From Gammaproteobacteria bacterium (GTDB lineage: Bacteria; Pseudomonadota; Gammaproteobacteria; Steroidobacterales; Woeseiaceae): DNA of 50,698 bases. A model generated the notes under the pieces. The model did not search any database. It was not told the DNA's origin and saw only the letters and a program-made list of their open reading frames with translations. The stretch is taken from contig JAOUIH010000019.1 in the NCBI GenBank assembly GCA_029884165.1, positions 1 to 50,698 of the forward strand, in the 5' to 3' direction. A program made the translations under genes and the position numbers. Numbering within the stretch: position 1 is the stretch's first letter; each line of letters opens with the position of its first letter. Of this stretch, positions 18,374 through 25,908 are shown one piece after another.

Positions 18374-19570
18374 ATGGGTGACAACTGCATCGGTCTGATC
18401 GTGAACCCGGTCGCCGGCATGGGGGGGGCCGTTGGGCTAAAGGGCACCGACGGCTGCCTGGCGGGCGAGGCCCGACGGCGGGGCGCCCAAGGTGTCGCCG
18501 CCGAGCGTGCGTCCAAAACTCTGCGGGCTTTGAAAGCGAGCGGGATGTTGATCGACTGGCTGGCATGCGAGGGAGAGATGGGCGCACCGTTGCTCTCGGC
18601 GCTGGGTTTTCGGGCCGAGACCGTCTATAAGCCTGCTTGTCCGGATACGACCGGCAGCGACACTCGTCGCGCGGCCCGGATCATGGCGGACCGCGGCGCC
18701 CGCCTCATCCTGTTCGCCGGCGGCGACGGCACGGCAACCGACCTGCTCGCTGCCGTGGGGCAGCGTGTCCCTGTGCTGGGAATCCCGGCTGGTGTCAAGA
18801 TGCATTCGGCGGTCTTCGCCGTAACCCCGAGGGCGGCCGCCGACGTGGTCGGCGCCTGGCTCACGGTCGCGGATTCTGAAGCGCTGCTGGCCGATTGCGA
18901 AGTCATGGACCGGCCGGCCGGCGAGAGCTCCGAGGGCTCACCCGAGCTGCTCGGTTACGTGCGGACACCGGTGCTGCCGCGGCTGGTGGCGCAAGCCAAA
19001 GCCGCCGGCCCGGTCGGGTCGGTCGAGGGCGCGTGCGCGTTCGTGACGGCGCGGGTTCGCGAGGCAGGCTCCGCGCTGCTGGGCCCGGGTACGACGCTCC
19101 GCCAGATCAAGCGGGCTTGCGGGTTCGATGGGACCCTGCTTGGCGTCGATGCGGTCAGCGACGGCCGGCTTGCGGCCGCCGACCTAACGGCGGCGCAGGC
19201 ACTCGATTTCGTGCGAAAGCACCCGGACTCGCTGCTGGTCGTCGGGGTCGTCGGCGGCCAGGGATTTCTTTTCGGCCGCGGCAACCAGCAGTGCAGTCCC
19301 GCAGTGTTGCGAGAGGTCGGCAAGGCCCGGATTCTGGTTGTCGCATCGCTGGAAAAGCTGGCGACACTGCCGGAGCGCAGGCTTTACGTCGATTCCGGCG
19401 ACGACGCGCTCGATGCCGAGCTGTCGGGCTATCTGCCTGTCGTGGTCGGGTACAGGCGCAGCGCCCTGGTGCCCGTGGGGTTGCCGGACGGGCTGAACCC
19501 GGATCAGCCAGACGGTGGTGCGTCAGCCGAAATTGCGACGCTCGAGAAAGAAAGCGTAGGACTCGGGTAG
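18374..19570 (+). CDS. AcoX-type ATP-NAD kinase-like protein (COG3199 family)
   Basis: A 398-residue protein of the predicted polyphosphate/ATP-dependent NAD-kinase family. It has the nucleotide-binding opening IGLIVNPVAGMGG, the hallmark GGDGT (from Gly116) and the AcoX-type C-terminal block (GTLLGVDAV, then GGQGFLFGRGNQQ). ATG 18374 is used; the longer frame from 18068 overlaps the divergent gene. Members of this family sit beside catabolic operons (acetoin acoX is the classic case) and their true activity is poorly known; NADPH supply for the neighbouring ene-reductase is possible. A run of eight G at 18421-18428 is a potential slippage site. The 3' end overlaps the convergent OYE gene by 48 bases. 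Confidence 0.85.
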   Translation: MGDNCIGLIVNPVAGMGGAVGLKGTDGCLAGEARRRGAQGVAAERASKTLRALKASGMLIDWLACEGEMGAPLLSALGFRAETVYKPACPDTTGSDTRRAARIMADRGARLILFAGGDGTATDLLAAVGQRVPVLGIPAGVKMHSAVFAVTPRAAADVVGAWLTVADSEALLADCEVMDRPAGESSEGSPELLGYVRTPVLPRLVAQAKAAGPVGSVEGACAFVTARVREAGSALLGPGTTLRQIKRACGFDGTLLGVDAVSDGRLAAADLTAAQALDFVRKHPDSLLVVGVVGGQGFLFGRGNQQCSPAVLREVGKARILVVASLEKLATLPERRLYVDSGDDALDAELSGYLPVVVGYRRSALVPVGLPDGLNPDQPDGGASAEIATLEKESVGLG

Positions 19571-20656
19571 CACCGATTCGGGCTTCGGATGACCGAGCGC
19601 CTGCGCTGCGTGGTAGGGAAAACTGGGCTCGGCGAGCAACTGCCGACCCATGGCGACCAAGTCGGCGTCACCGTTGGCGACGATCGCATTCGCCTGGCCG
19701 GCTTCGACAATCAGGCCAACGGCCATGGTCGGGACGCCTGCGCGTTCGCGGACTTCCCTGGCATATGGAACCAGGTAGCCTGGAGCAGGTCGTTCGAAAG
19801 CCCGGCCGGAGGGGCCAGTGATCCCGCCGGACGAGCAGTCGATCAGGTCCACGCCGCAGGCCTTCAGTTCCCGCGCCAGTGCCGCCGTATCCTCAATGGT
19901 GACGCCGCCCTCCAGGCCATCGACAACGGACGCGCGATAGAAGACGGGCATTTCGGCAGGTATGCGGCGCCGGATCTCCGCCGCCACGCCAAGCGGGAAG
20001 CGCATCCGGTTCTCGAGCGGCGCGCCGCCCCAGGAGTCGCTGCGCCGATTGGCGATCGGCGAGAAATAGCTGTTCACCAAGTACCCGTGGGCACCGTGAA
20101 TCTCGAGAAAATCGAAGCCGGCGCGACAGGCACGTTCTGCGGCGATACCAAATGCCTCAATGATCGTCTCGATGTCGTGCTCGGTCATCTCTCGCGGGAT
20201 CGGCCAGCGGTCCGTAAGTGCGACGGCACTGGGCGCCATTGCCGTCCATGCACGGTCCGGATCTGCGTCGGCCAGCGGGGCAGCGCCTTTCAGCGGCACG
20301 GCCGCGCTGGCCTTTCGGCCGGCATGGCTGAGCTGGATTCCGACCGGGATCCCTTGGGAATGGTAAATGTCGACGATGCGCTTGAGGCCCCCGACGTGTT
20401 CGTCCAGATAGATACCGAGGCAGCCCAACGTGATGCGTCCGTCGCGGGTAACCCCGGTAGCCTCGACAATTGCACCGCCAATGCCGGACAAGGCGAAGCG
20501 GCTGTGGTGCGCGCAATGCCACAACTGGACGTGGCCGTCGTCGGCCACATACTGGCACATTGGCGTCACGACGATCCGATTGCGAAAGGTAACTTTCCTG
20601 ATCGAAAACGCGGTGAAAAGTGGGGGAGGCTGGGAGCTGTCGGCGAGCGCTGTCAT
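19523..20656 (-). CDS. Old-yellow-enzyme family NADH:flavin oxidoreductase (YqjM-like ene-reductase)
   Basis: A 377-residue FMN-dependent TIM-barrel oxidoreductase. The N-terminal PLFTAFSIRKVTFRNRIV and VTPMCQYVA, the paired histidines His187 and His190 in EIHGAHGYLVNSYFSP, and the C-terminal VAMGRQLLAEP are those of YqjM/xenobiotic-reductase-like members, which reduce activated C=C bonds. Its start overlaps the stop of the DapA-like gene by 4 bases (ATGA), so both are one transcript. An ene-reductase in an amino-acid operon suggests an unsaturated acid or imine-derived enamine intermediate (inference). The 3' end runs 48 bases into the convergent kinase-like gene. Confidence 0.9.
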   Translation of the reverse strand: MTALADSSQPPPLFTAFSIRKVTFRNRIVVTPMCQYVADDGHVQLWHCAHHSRFALSGIGGAIVEATGVTRDGRITLGCLGIYLDEHVGGLKRIVDIYHSQGIPVGIQLSHAGRKASAAVPLKGAAPLADADPDRAWTAMAPSAVALTDRWPIPREMTEHDIETIIEAFGIAAERACRAGFDFLEIHGAHGYLVNSYFSPIANRRSDSWGGAPLENRMRFPLGVAAEIRRRIPAEMPVFYRASVVDGLEGGVTIEDTAALARELKACGVDLIDCSSGGITGPSGRAFERPAPGYLVPYAREVRERAGVPTMAVGLIVEAGQANAIVANGDADLVAMGRQLLAEPSFPYHAAQALGHPKPESVLPESYAFFLERRNFG

Positions 20657-21603
20657 GCCGTGCGGTTACTGGGGACCTTAAGCCCGTTCATAAACTCGTC
20701 GAGGCGCTGCATCATCGCGAGAATTTTCTCCCGGCGCTCAATCCCCTCGGGGCCCAGCTGGTCGAAGCGCGTCAGCGGTCGCCTGACGTCGCCCATGGGG
20801 TAGCCGGCGGCGGCGGCGAGCGCCTTGGAATAGCATTGATGTCCGTACCGCGGATGGCCTTCAGCTATAACTTCGTTGATTTCATGCGCTTTTTCCTGGA
20901 TATGTAACGCTGTTTCAATATCCCCACCATCGAGAAAGTCCCACATCCGGGTCGTGGCATAGGGAATGTAGTTGCCATATGGGTTGACGTAGCCCACGGC
21001 GCCCAGCAAGAAACACTCTACGGGCCGTTCGCCGGCAAAGACATTCATGACGCCGTCGGTCTTCCGAACAATCTCGAATACGCGCCCGACATCCATGCTG
21101 GCTTCCTTGATGTAACGAACATTGTCAAATGCCCGGGTCAGTCGGGCGACCAGGTCAGCCGACATGTCTATATTGGACGTGAATGGGTTGTTGTAGAGCA
21201 TGATCGGGATCGACACCGCCTCGGAAACCGCCTTGTAATACTCAAATATCTCGTCGTCCGTCGGGGTGTAGTAATAGGGCGGTATCACCATCAGTCCGTC
21301 GGCGCCGAGTTTCTCGGCCTCCCTGCTGAATTGCACAGCCTTTGGCGTGTAGGCGTTCATACTGCCGACCAGCACGTCCATGCGGCCGTTGACGTGACTG
21401 ACCGCAGCTTCGACCAGTCGATAGCGTTCATCCTCGGAAATGGTCAGAAATTCGCCCGTGGTACCCAGCAGGATGACGCCGGGCACCTCGCAGGCGATCT
21501 GCCAGTCCAGGAACGCCTTGAGCGAATCAAGGCAAATATCGCTGCCGTCATCGGTAAAGGGGGTCACCGCGACCGTGTAGCAGCCATGAAACGTCTTGGA
21601 CAT
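20653..21603 (-). CDS. DapA/NAL-family aldolase or lyase (dihydrodipicolinate synthase-like), copy 1
   Basis: A 316-residue class I aldolase-type TIM barrel. The GTTGE motif, Tyr137 in YNNP and the Schiff-base Lys166 in YIKEAS are all present, so it should be active on a 2-oxo acid or imino acid. Family options include dihydrodipicolinate synthase, N-acetylneuraminate lyase and 1-pyrroline-4-hydroxy-2-carboxylate deaminase. The next-door FAD oxidoreductase and distant iron-sulfur flavoprotein make the last attractive but unproven. ATG 21603 has GGGAGGA about 8 bases upstream; the longer frame to 21735 overlaps the operator. It leads the operon with the OYE gene and is divergent from the FAD gene. 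Confidence 0.9.
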   Translation of the reverse strand: MSKTFHGCYTVAVTPFTDDGSDICLDSLKAFLDWQIACEVPGVILLGTTGEFLTISEDERYRLVEAAVSHVNGRMDVLVGSMNAYTPKAVQFSREAEKLGADGLMVIPPYYYTPTDDEIFEYYKAVSEAVSIPIMLYNNPFTSNIDMSADLVARLTRAFDNVRYIKEASMDVGRVFEIVRKTDGVMNVFAGERPVECFLLGAVGYVNPYGNYIPYATTRMWDFLDGGDIETALHIQEKAHEINEVIAEGHPRYGHQCYSKALAAAAGYPMGDVRRPLTRFDQLGPEGIERREKILAMMQRLDEFMNGLKVPSNRTA

Positions 21604-21705
21604 AGTCTGTCCTCCCTTCGGGTACTTCTGGTTGTGCGTAGGTCGCTGGCGGTGCATGCTTGGCGCCCCGGCAATCGGGACGCTATGCCCGCTCTGCGCC
21701 CATAC

Positions 21706-21729
21706 GTTAGCATAGCGAACAAATTCTGT
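21706..21729. promoter_or_regulatory. Operator-like site between DapA-like and FAD oxidoreductase genes (motif copy 2, partial)
   Basis: Read on the minus strand, GTTCG (21716-21720) and CTAAC (21706-21710) are separated by CTATG, a 9-of-10 match to the GTTCG-N5-CGAAC palindrome. The third half-site is not recognisable. The spacer CTATG is the same as in the site at 25921-25944. It lies in the only intergenic space of the divergent pair. Confidence 0.55.
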
Positions 21730-21758
21730 CTCCAATAGTGCTTTCTCCGGAGGAATCG

Positions 21759-22895
21759 TTGGCGGACGTCATCATAGTCGGCGGCGGCGTCGCCGGTTGC
21801 AGCACCGCATGGTACCTTGCCGCCGACGGTGCGGACGTCCTGCTGCTGGAGCGTGGTGACCTGAATGCCATGGCTTCAGGTGCCAATGCCGGCAGCCTGC
21901 ACGCGCAGATCCAGCAGGAGCCGTATACCCAGCGCGGCGAGTCATGGGTAAGGGAATTTCTGCCGGCGCTGCCTTTTTACCGCTACACAATCGATTTGTG
22001 GGAGCAAGCTGCCGCCCGACTGGGCCCCGAACTCGAGTTCGCGCGCGAGGGAGGCATCATTGTTGCCTTCTCCGATGCCCAGATGAGGCACGTAGAGTCG
22101 AAGGCGGCCATCGAACAGGCCGCGGGCCTCGGCACGGAGCTACTCGACCGCGAGGCGCTGCGGCGTATCGCGCCTTACATCGCCGACGCCGCGGTGGGTG
22201 GGGCGCGGTGTCCCCTTGAAGGCAAGGCCAATCCGCTGCACGCCGCGCCGCTGTTCGCCGCAGCCGCTCGAGCCCAGGGTGCCGATGTTCGATGCGATTG
22301 CGAAGTGACTGGTATATCTCGGGCGCACGGCGTCTACACGGTGCATACGAATTCGGGTGCCTTCCGTGCGCCGTGCGTGGTCGACGCAGCGGGTATCGAT
22401 GTGGGCAGGGTCGCAGCGATGGTCGGCGGCAGGTTGGTCATCCGGGCATACGCGATCCAGCTCTCGGTCACCGAGCCGGTCGAGCCGCTGGTGAAGCACC
22501 TCGTCTACGCGACTGAGGACATGCTGACTTTGAAACAGACCTGCGCCGGCACCGTGTTGATCGGTGGCGGCTGGCCGGCTCGCATAGATACCCGGGGCAG
22601 GCCGCAGGTCCGTGCGGAATCGCTATCCAGAAATTTGGCCCTGGCGATGCGCGTCGTGCCCGCGCTGGCCGACCTTCTTGTCGTTCGAACCTGGGCGGCA
22701 GCGGTCAACGGCACCGACAGCTGGCTGCCAATCCTCGGCGAGCTGCCGGGCAGCCCTGGATTCTTCATCAATTACGTCCCGTGGATGGGATTTACCGGCG
22801 GGCCGGGCGGCGGCCGTATCGTTGCCAGTCTGGTCGGGGGCAAGCCGCCGCCGGTCGATTTCAATTTGGATGCATTCTGCCCCGGCGCTCAGTGA
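21759..22895 (+). CDS. DAO-family FAD-dependent oxidoreductase (opine/D-hydroxyproline dehydrogenase beta-subunit-like)
   Basis: A 378-residue flavoprotein of the D-amino-acid-oxidase/glycine-oxidase fold. An N-terminal Rossmann motif VIIVGGGVAGCSTAWYLA binds FAD, and a conserved end FTGGPGGGRIVASLV closes the FAD site. I chose TTG 21759 because GGAGGA lies 5 bases upstream and the Rossmann strand begins at once; GTG 21738 is the alternative. Homologues such as OoxB, HcnC and the beta subunit of D-hydroxyproline dehydrogenase pair with an iron-sulfur flavoprotein like the one encoded at 25909-27696. Oxidation of a secondary amine or D-amino acid is likely. It overlaps the convergent ABC ATPase gene by 7 bases. 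Confidence 0.85.
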   Translation: MADVIIVGGGVAGCSTAWYLAADGADVLLLERGDLNAMASGANAGSLHAQIQQEPYTQRGESWVREFLPALPFYRYTIDLWEQAAARLGPELEFAREGGIIVAFSDAQMRHVESKAAIEQAAGLGTELLDREALRRIAPYIADAAVGGARCPLEGKANPLHAAPLFAAAARAQGADVRCDCEVTGISRAHGVYTVHTNSGAFRAPCVVDAAGIDVGRVAAMVGGRLVIRAYAIQLSVTEPVEPLVKHLVYATEDMLTLKQTCAGTVLIGGGWPARIDTRGRPQVRAESLSRNLALAMRVVPALADLLVVRTWAAAVNGTDSWLPILGELPGSPGFFINYVPWMGFTGGPGGGRIVASLVGGKPPPVDFNLDAFCPGAQ

Positions 22896-23626
22896 GACAG
22901 GATCTTGCTGACGAAGTCGCGCGTCCGGGATTCCACCGGTGACCTGAAGATCTGTTCGGGCGGCCCGACCTCGACAATTTTTCCCTGATCCATCATGGCC
23001 ACCCGGGTGGAGACCTCGCGGACGAACGCCATCTCGTGCGACACGATGATCAACGTGATTCCCTCGTGGGTCAGCGAGCGGATCGTATCCAGCACCTCTT
23101 TGACCCGCTCCGGATCGAGCGCCGAGGTCACCTCGTCCAACAGCAGAATTTCGGGGCTGGTCGCAAGCGCTCTGGCGATCGCGACACGCTGCTGCTGGCC
23201 GCCGGAGAGTTCATCCGGATAAGCGTCGGCCTTCTCCTCCATACCGACCTTCTGCAAGAGTCCCCGGGCTCGTACCTCCGCCTCTTCGCGCGGTTTCTTC
23301 TTGATCTTGACCGGTGCAATGGTGACATTGCGCAACACGTTCATGTTCTGGAACAGGTTGTACTGCTGGAACACGATGGCCATATGCCCGCGCAGGTCCT
23401 TCAGACTCTTGCGACTGTTGTAGTCCACCTTGTTGCCGCCGATGTAGACATTTCCGCCCGTGGGCGGCGTAAGCCCGATCAGCACGCGAAGCAGCGTGCT
23501 CTTGCCCGAGCCGGACGGGCCGATCAGGCTGACGACTTCGCCCTTGTCGGCCGACAGCGTAACGTCGCGAAGCACTTCCAGTTTACCGTAGCTGCTGGAA
23601 ATATTGCGTATCTCAAGATGGTGCAA
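22889..23626 (-). CDS. Polar amino acid ABC transporter ATP-binding protein (GlnQ/HisP-type)
   Basis: A 245-residue ABC ATPase with Walker A GPSGSGKST, signature LSGGQQQR and Walker B LLLDEVTSALD, and the length and C-terminal ending typical of the polar-amino-acid (PAAT) family. It is the last gene of the importer operon and overlaps the preceding permease gene by 14 bases. It energises uptake of the substrate for the neighbouring catabolic genes. The overlap of 7 bases with the convergent FAD gene shows how tightly the region is packed. Confidence 0.96.
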   Translation of the reverse strand: MHHLEIRNISSSYGKLEVLRDVTLSADKGEVVSLIGPSGSGKSTLLRVLIGLTPPTGGNVYIGGNKVDYNSRKSLKDLRGHMAIVFQQYNLFQNMNVLRNVTIAPVKIKKKPREEAEVRARGLLQKVGMEEKADAYPDELSGGQQQRVAIARALATSPEILLLDEVTSALDPERVKEVLDTIRSLTHEGITLIIVSHEMAFVREVSTRVAMMDQGKIVEVGPPEQIFRSPVESRTRDFVSKILSH

Positions 23627-24293
23627 GGCGTCTCTCCAGATAGGCCGCGAACCGACTCAGGGGATAGGACAACGCAAAATAGCAGACCAGGATGGCACCG
23701 AATCCGAGTATCGGCGAGAAACCGCGATTTATCAGCATCTTGCCGGCGAACGTCAGTTCGATCACGCCCAACTGGGAGGCGAGCGACGTGTCCTTGATGA
23801 ACATGACGATGAAAGCAGCGGCCGGCGGGAGGATAACGCGCCAGGATTGCGGCAGCACGACCATCATAAGGGTTTGTAGCACGTTGAAATTCAATATTTG
23901 CGCAGTCTCGACCTGTGCGCGAGGCACGGATTCCAAACCCGAACGGATTATCTCGGACAGAAACGCGGTTGACAGCAGGCACACCGATACGGTCGCGATG
24001 CCGAACAGTGATGTCCCCGGCATCAGCGGCTCTATGACGAACAGCACGATGAACAATATCACGAGGAACGGGATACGGCGGAAGAACTCGACGTAGGAGA
24101 TAACTACCAGTCTGACGGGCCAGAGCAGGCTGCTGGTGGTCTGTCGCACGACGGCTATCAGCATTCCGAAGACGAAGCCGACGCCGCAGCCGATCAAGGT
24201 CATTCCCAGTGTGCGGGCCATGGCTTGGCCGATGAAGACCATGTTGTGATAATTGAAGAAAAGCGGTGCCTCCGTGACGAGTCGTTCGAACAT
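23613..24293 (-). CDS. Polar amino acid ABC transporter permease (HisM/GlnP-type), subunit 2
   Basis: A 226-residue inner-membrane permease with several hydrophobic segments and the family loop near VPRAQVETAQILNFN, the EAA-type contact with the ATPase. The start is ATG 24293, which shares a base with the stop of the preceding permease gene (TGATG); a longer frame to 24326 is not needed. With the other permease it forms the membrane pore of the importer. Confidence 0.93.
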   Translation of the reverse strand: MFERLVTEAPLFFNYHNMVFIGQAMARTLGMTLIGCGVGFVFGMLIAVVRQTTSSLLWPVRLVVISYVEFFRRIPFLVILFIVLFVIEPLMPGTSLFGIATVSVCLLSTAFLSEIIRSGLESVPRAQVETAQILNFNVLQTLMMVVLPQSWRVILPPAAAFIVMFIKDTSLASQLGVIELTFAGKMLINRGFSPILGFGAILVCYFALSYPLSRFAAYLERRLAPS

Positions 24294-24967
24294 CAGAACA
24301 CCTTGGCCTTCACCCGAAATGCCCACCGTCCCACCAGAGCCAGCGAGGCGCTGGCAATTACAGTCAGAACGATGTATATGGCGGCGACTATCGTGAACGT
24401 CTCGATGCTGCGAAGGTTCGCGGTGCTGATATTGATTGCCCGTCCGGTCAGTTCCTCGACACCGAACAGGGCCGCCAGCGAGCTGCCGAGCACCAGCCAG
24501 ACGAAGAAGTTCGATAGAGGAGCATAGATGGTTTTCGCGATATGCGGCAGCATCACGTAACGCACGATCTGCAACTGGGACATTCCGAGAGTGGCCGCGG
24601 CTTCGATCTCGGAGCGACGAACCGAGAGCACGCCGGCCCGGAGTATTTCCGTCAGGTATGCGCCCGCATTCAGCACCAGGCCTATAAGTACGGCTGTCAT
24701 CGGCTCCAGCAGTATGCCTGCGTCAGGCAAAGCGTAATAAAGCAGGAATATCTGTACCAGGGCCGGTGTATTGGTTAGCAGCGTGACGTATCCTGCGGCG
24801 ATGCGCCGCGCGACGACGCCACCATAGACTTTGGCGAGGGCGCCGAACAAGCCGATTACCGCGCCGCCCCAGAAGGAGGCGAATGCGATCTGCAACGTGA
24901 CCACGGCGCCTCCGAGGAGGTATGGAAGCTCCTCTAGAACTGCTGCGAACTGGAACGTGTAATTCAT
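24293..24967 (-). CDS. Polar amino acid ABC transporter permease (HisQ/GlnP-type), subunit 1
   Basis: A 224-residue inner-membrane permease with about five hydrophobic segments and the EAA loop SEIEAAATLGMSQLQIVRYV. It follows the binding-protein gene by 47 bases and overlaps the second permease. The order binding protein, permease, permease, ATPase is the usual one for this transporter family. Confidence 0.93.
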   Translation of the reverse strand: MNYTFQFAAVLEELPYLLGGAVVTLQIAFASFWGGAVIGLFGALAKVYGGVVARRIAAGYVTLLTNTPALVQIFLLYYALPDAGILLEPMTAVLIGLVLNAGAYLTEILRAGVLSVRRSEIEAAATLGMSQLQIVRYVMLPHIAKTIYAPLSNFFVWLVLGSSLAALFGVEELTGRAINISTANLRSIETFTIVAAIYIVLTVIASASLALVGRWAFRVKAKVF

Positions 24968-25014
24968 TTGCTGCCAGAGTCAACCGTCCGCGGTTCGAAC
25001 ATGCGTGACCGGGC

Positions 25015-25815
25015 TCAGAACCAGGGCACCGGGTTGATCGGTACAGCCATGGGCGCGCCGTACCATCGCTCCCATAGCGCGTTAATCTCTCCGCTCGAGT
25101 GCATGTCGAAAAGCAGCACGTTCAGGAAGTTCACCAGGTCTTGGTAGGGCCTGCCGACGCCGAGGCTGCAGTAGGCGACGAAGATCGGGTCATCAAGGAC
25201 GCGCCACGTGACGTTCCGGTAGTTCTTCAGAAAGTTCAGGAAGAAGTCGACGTTTTCGACTAGCGCATCCGCGCGACCCTGGGCTATGGCCCGTATCGTG
25301 TCGGCGTTGCCGTCCACCAGCAGGACCTTGGGTTTGGGCAGCTTGTCCTTGAGGATCTCGACCGACAGGTTGCCGCGCATGTTGACTAGTGTGATGTCCT
25401 CCCGGTTCAGATCTTGCCAGGTCTCGGCGCTGACCTTGTCCGTCGTGATGACGCCCATCGACTCCGAGTGCAGCGGTACCGTGAAGGCTATGAGCTTGGC
25501 GCGCTCCGGTGTGCGAGTGAGGGCGCCGAGCGCGATATCGATGCGGTTGGAGACCAGGAACGGGACGCGCTGCGCGGTTTCGGTGGTCACGAATTCGACT
25601 TTCACGCCCATCGCTTCCGCGATGCGACGGCCGACGTCAATGTCGAAGCCTTCCAGTTGGTTGGTCATCCCGAACGAACTCATCGGGGGAAAATTCGGAT
25701 TCACGCCGACCCGCAGCGTGCCGTCCTTGAGAATCTCGTCGAGCGAGCGAGCCTCGACGGGGGTAACGCAGATCAACGCGAGCAGGGCGGCGAGGGCCAG
25801 TATCTGACGCAGCAT
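25015..25815 (-). CDS. Polar amino acid ABC transporter substrate-binding protein (SBP family 3)
   Basis: A 266-residue periplasmic binding protein with a signal peptide (residues 1-22, ending VEAR) and the family opening LRVGVNPNFPPMSS, then EGFDIDVGRRIAEAMG and DIALGALTRTPERA. It delivers a polar amino acid or similar compound to the permeases. The exact ligand is not readable. A motif copy lies at 25921-25944, about 105 bases before its start, inside the end of the upstream gene, and probably controls this operon. Confidence 0.94.
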   Translation of the reverse strand: MLRQILALAALLALICVTPVEARSLDEILKDGTLRVGVNPNFPPMSSFGMTNQLEGFDIDVGRRIAEAMGVKVEFVTTETAQRVPFLVSNRIDIALGALTRTPERAKLIAFTVPLHSESMGVITTDKVSAETWQDLNREDITLVNMRGNLSVEILKDKLPKPKVLLVDGNADTIRAIAQGRADALVENVDFFLNFLKNYRNVTWRVLDDPIFVAYCSLGVGRPYQDLVNFLNVLLFDMHSSGEINALWERWYGAPMAVPINPVPWF

Positions 25816-25908
25816 CGTTGGTTCGTTCCTCAGTCAGTGAAGCGTGGAGGGGGTGCCGTAGGGCGAAATCGCCCTGCCGCCACATCGTGACGGGCGTCGG
25901 CACCATGG

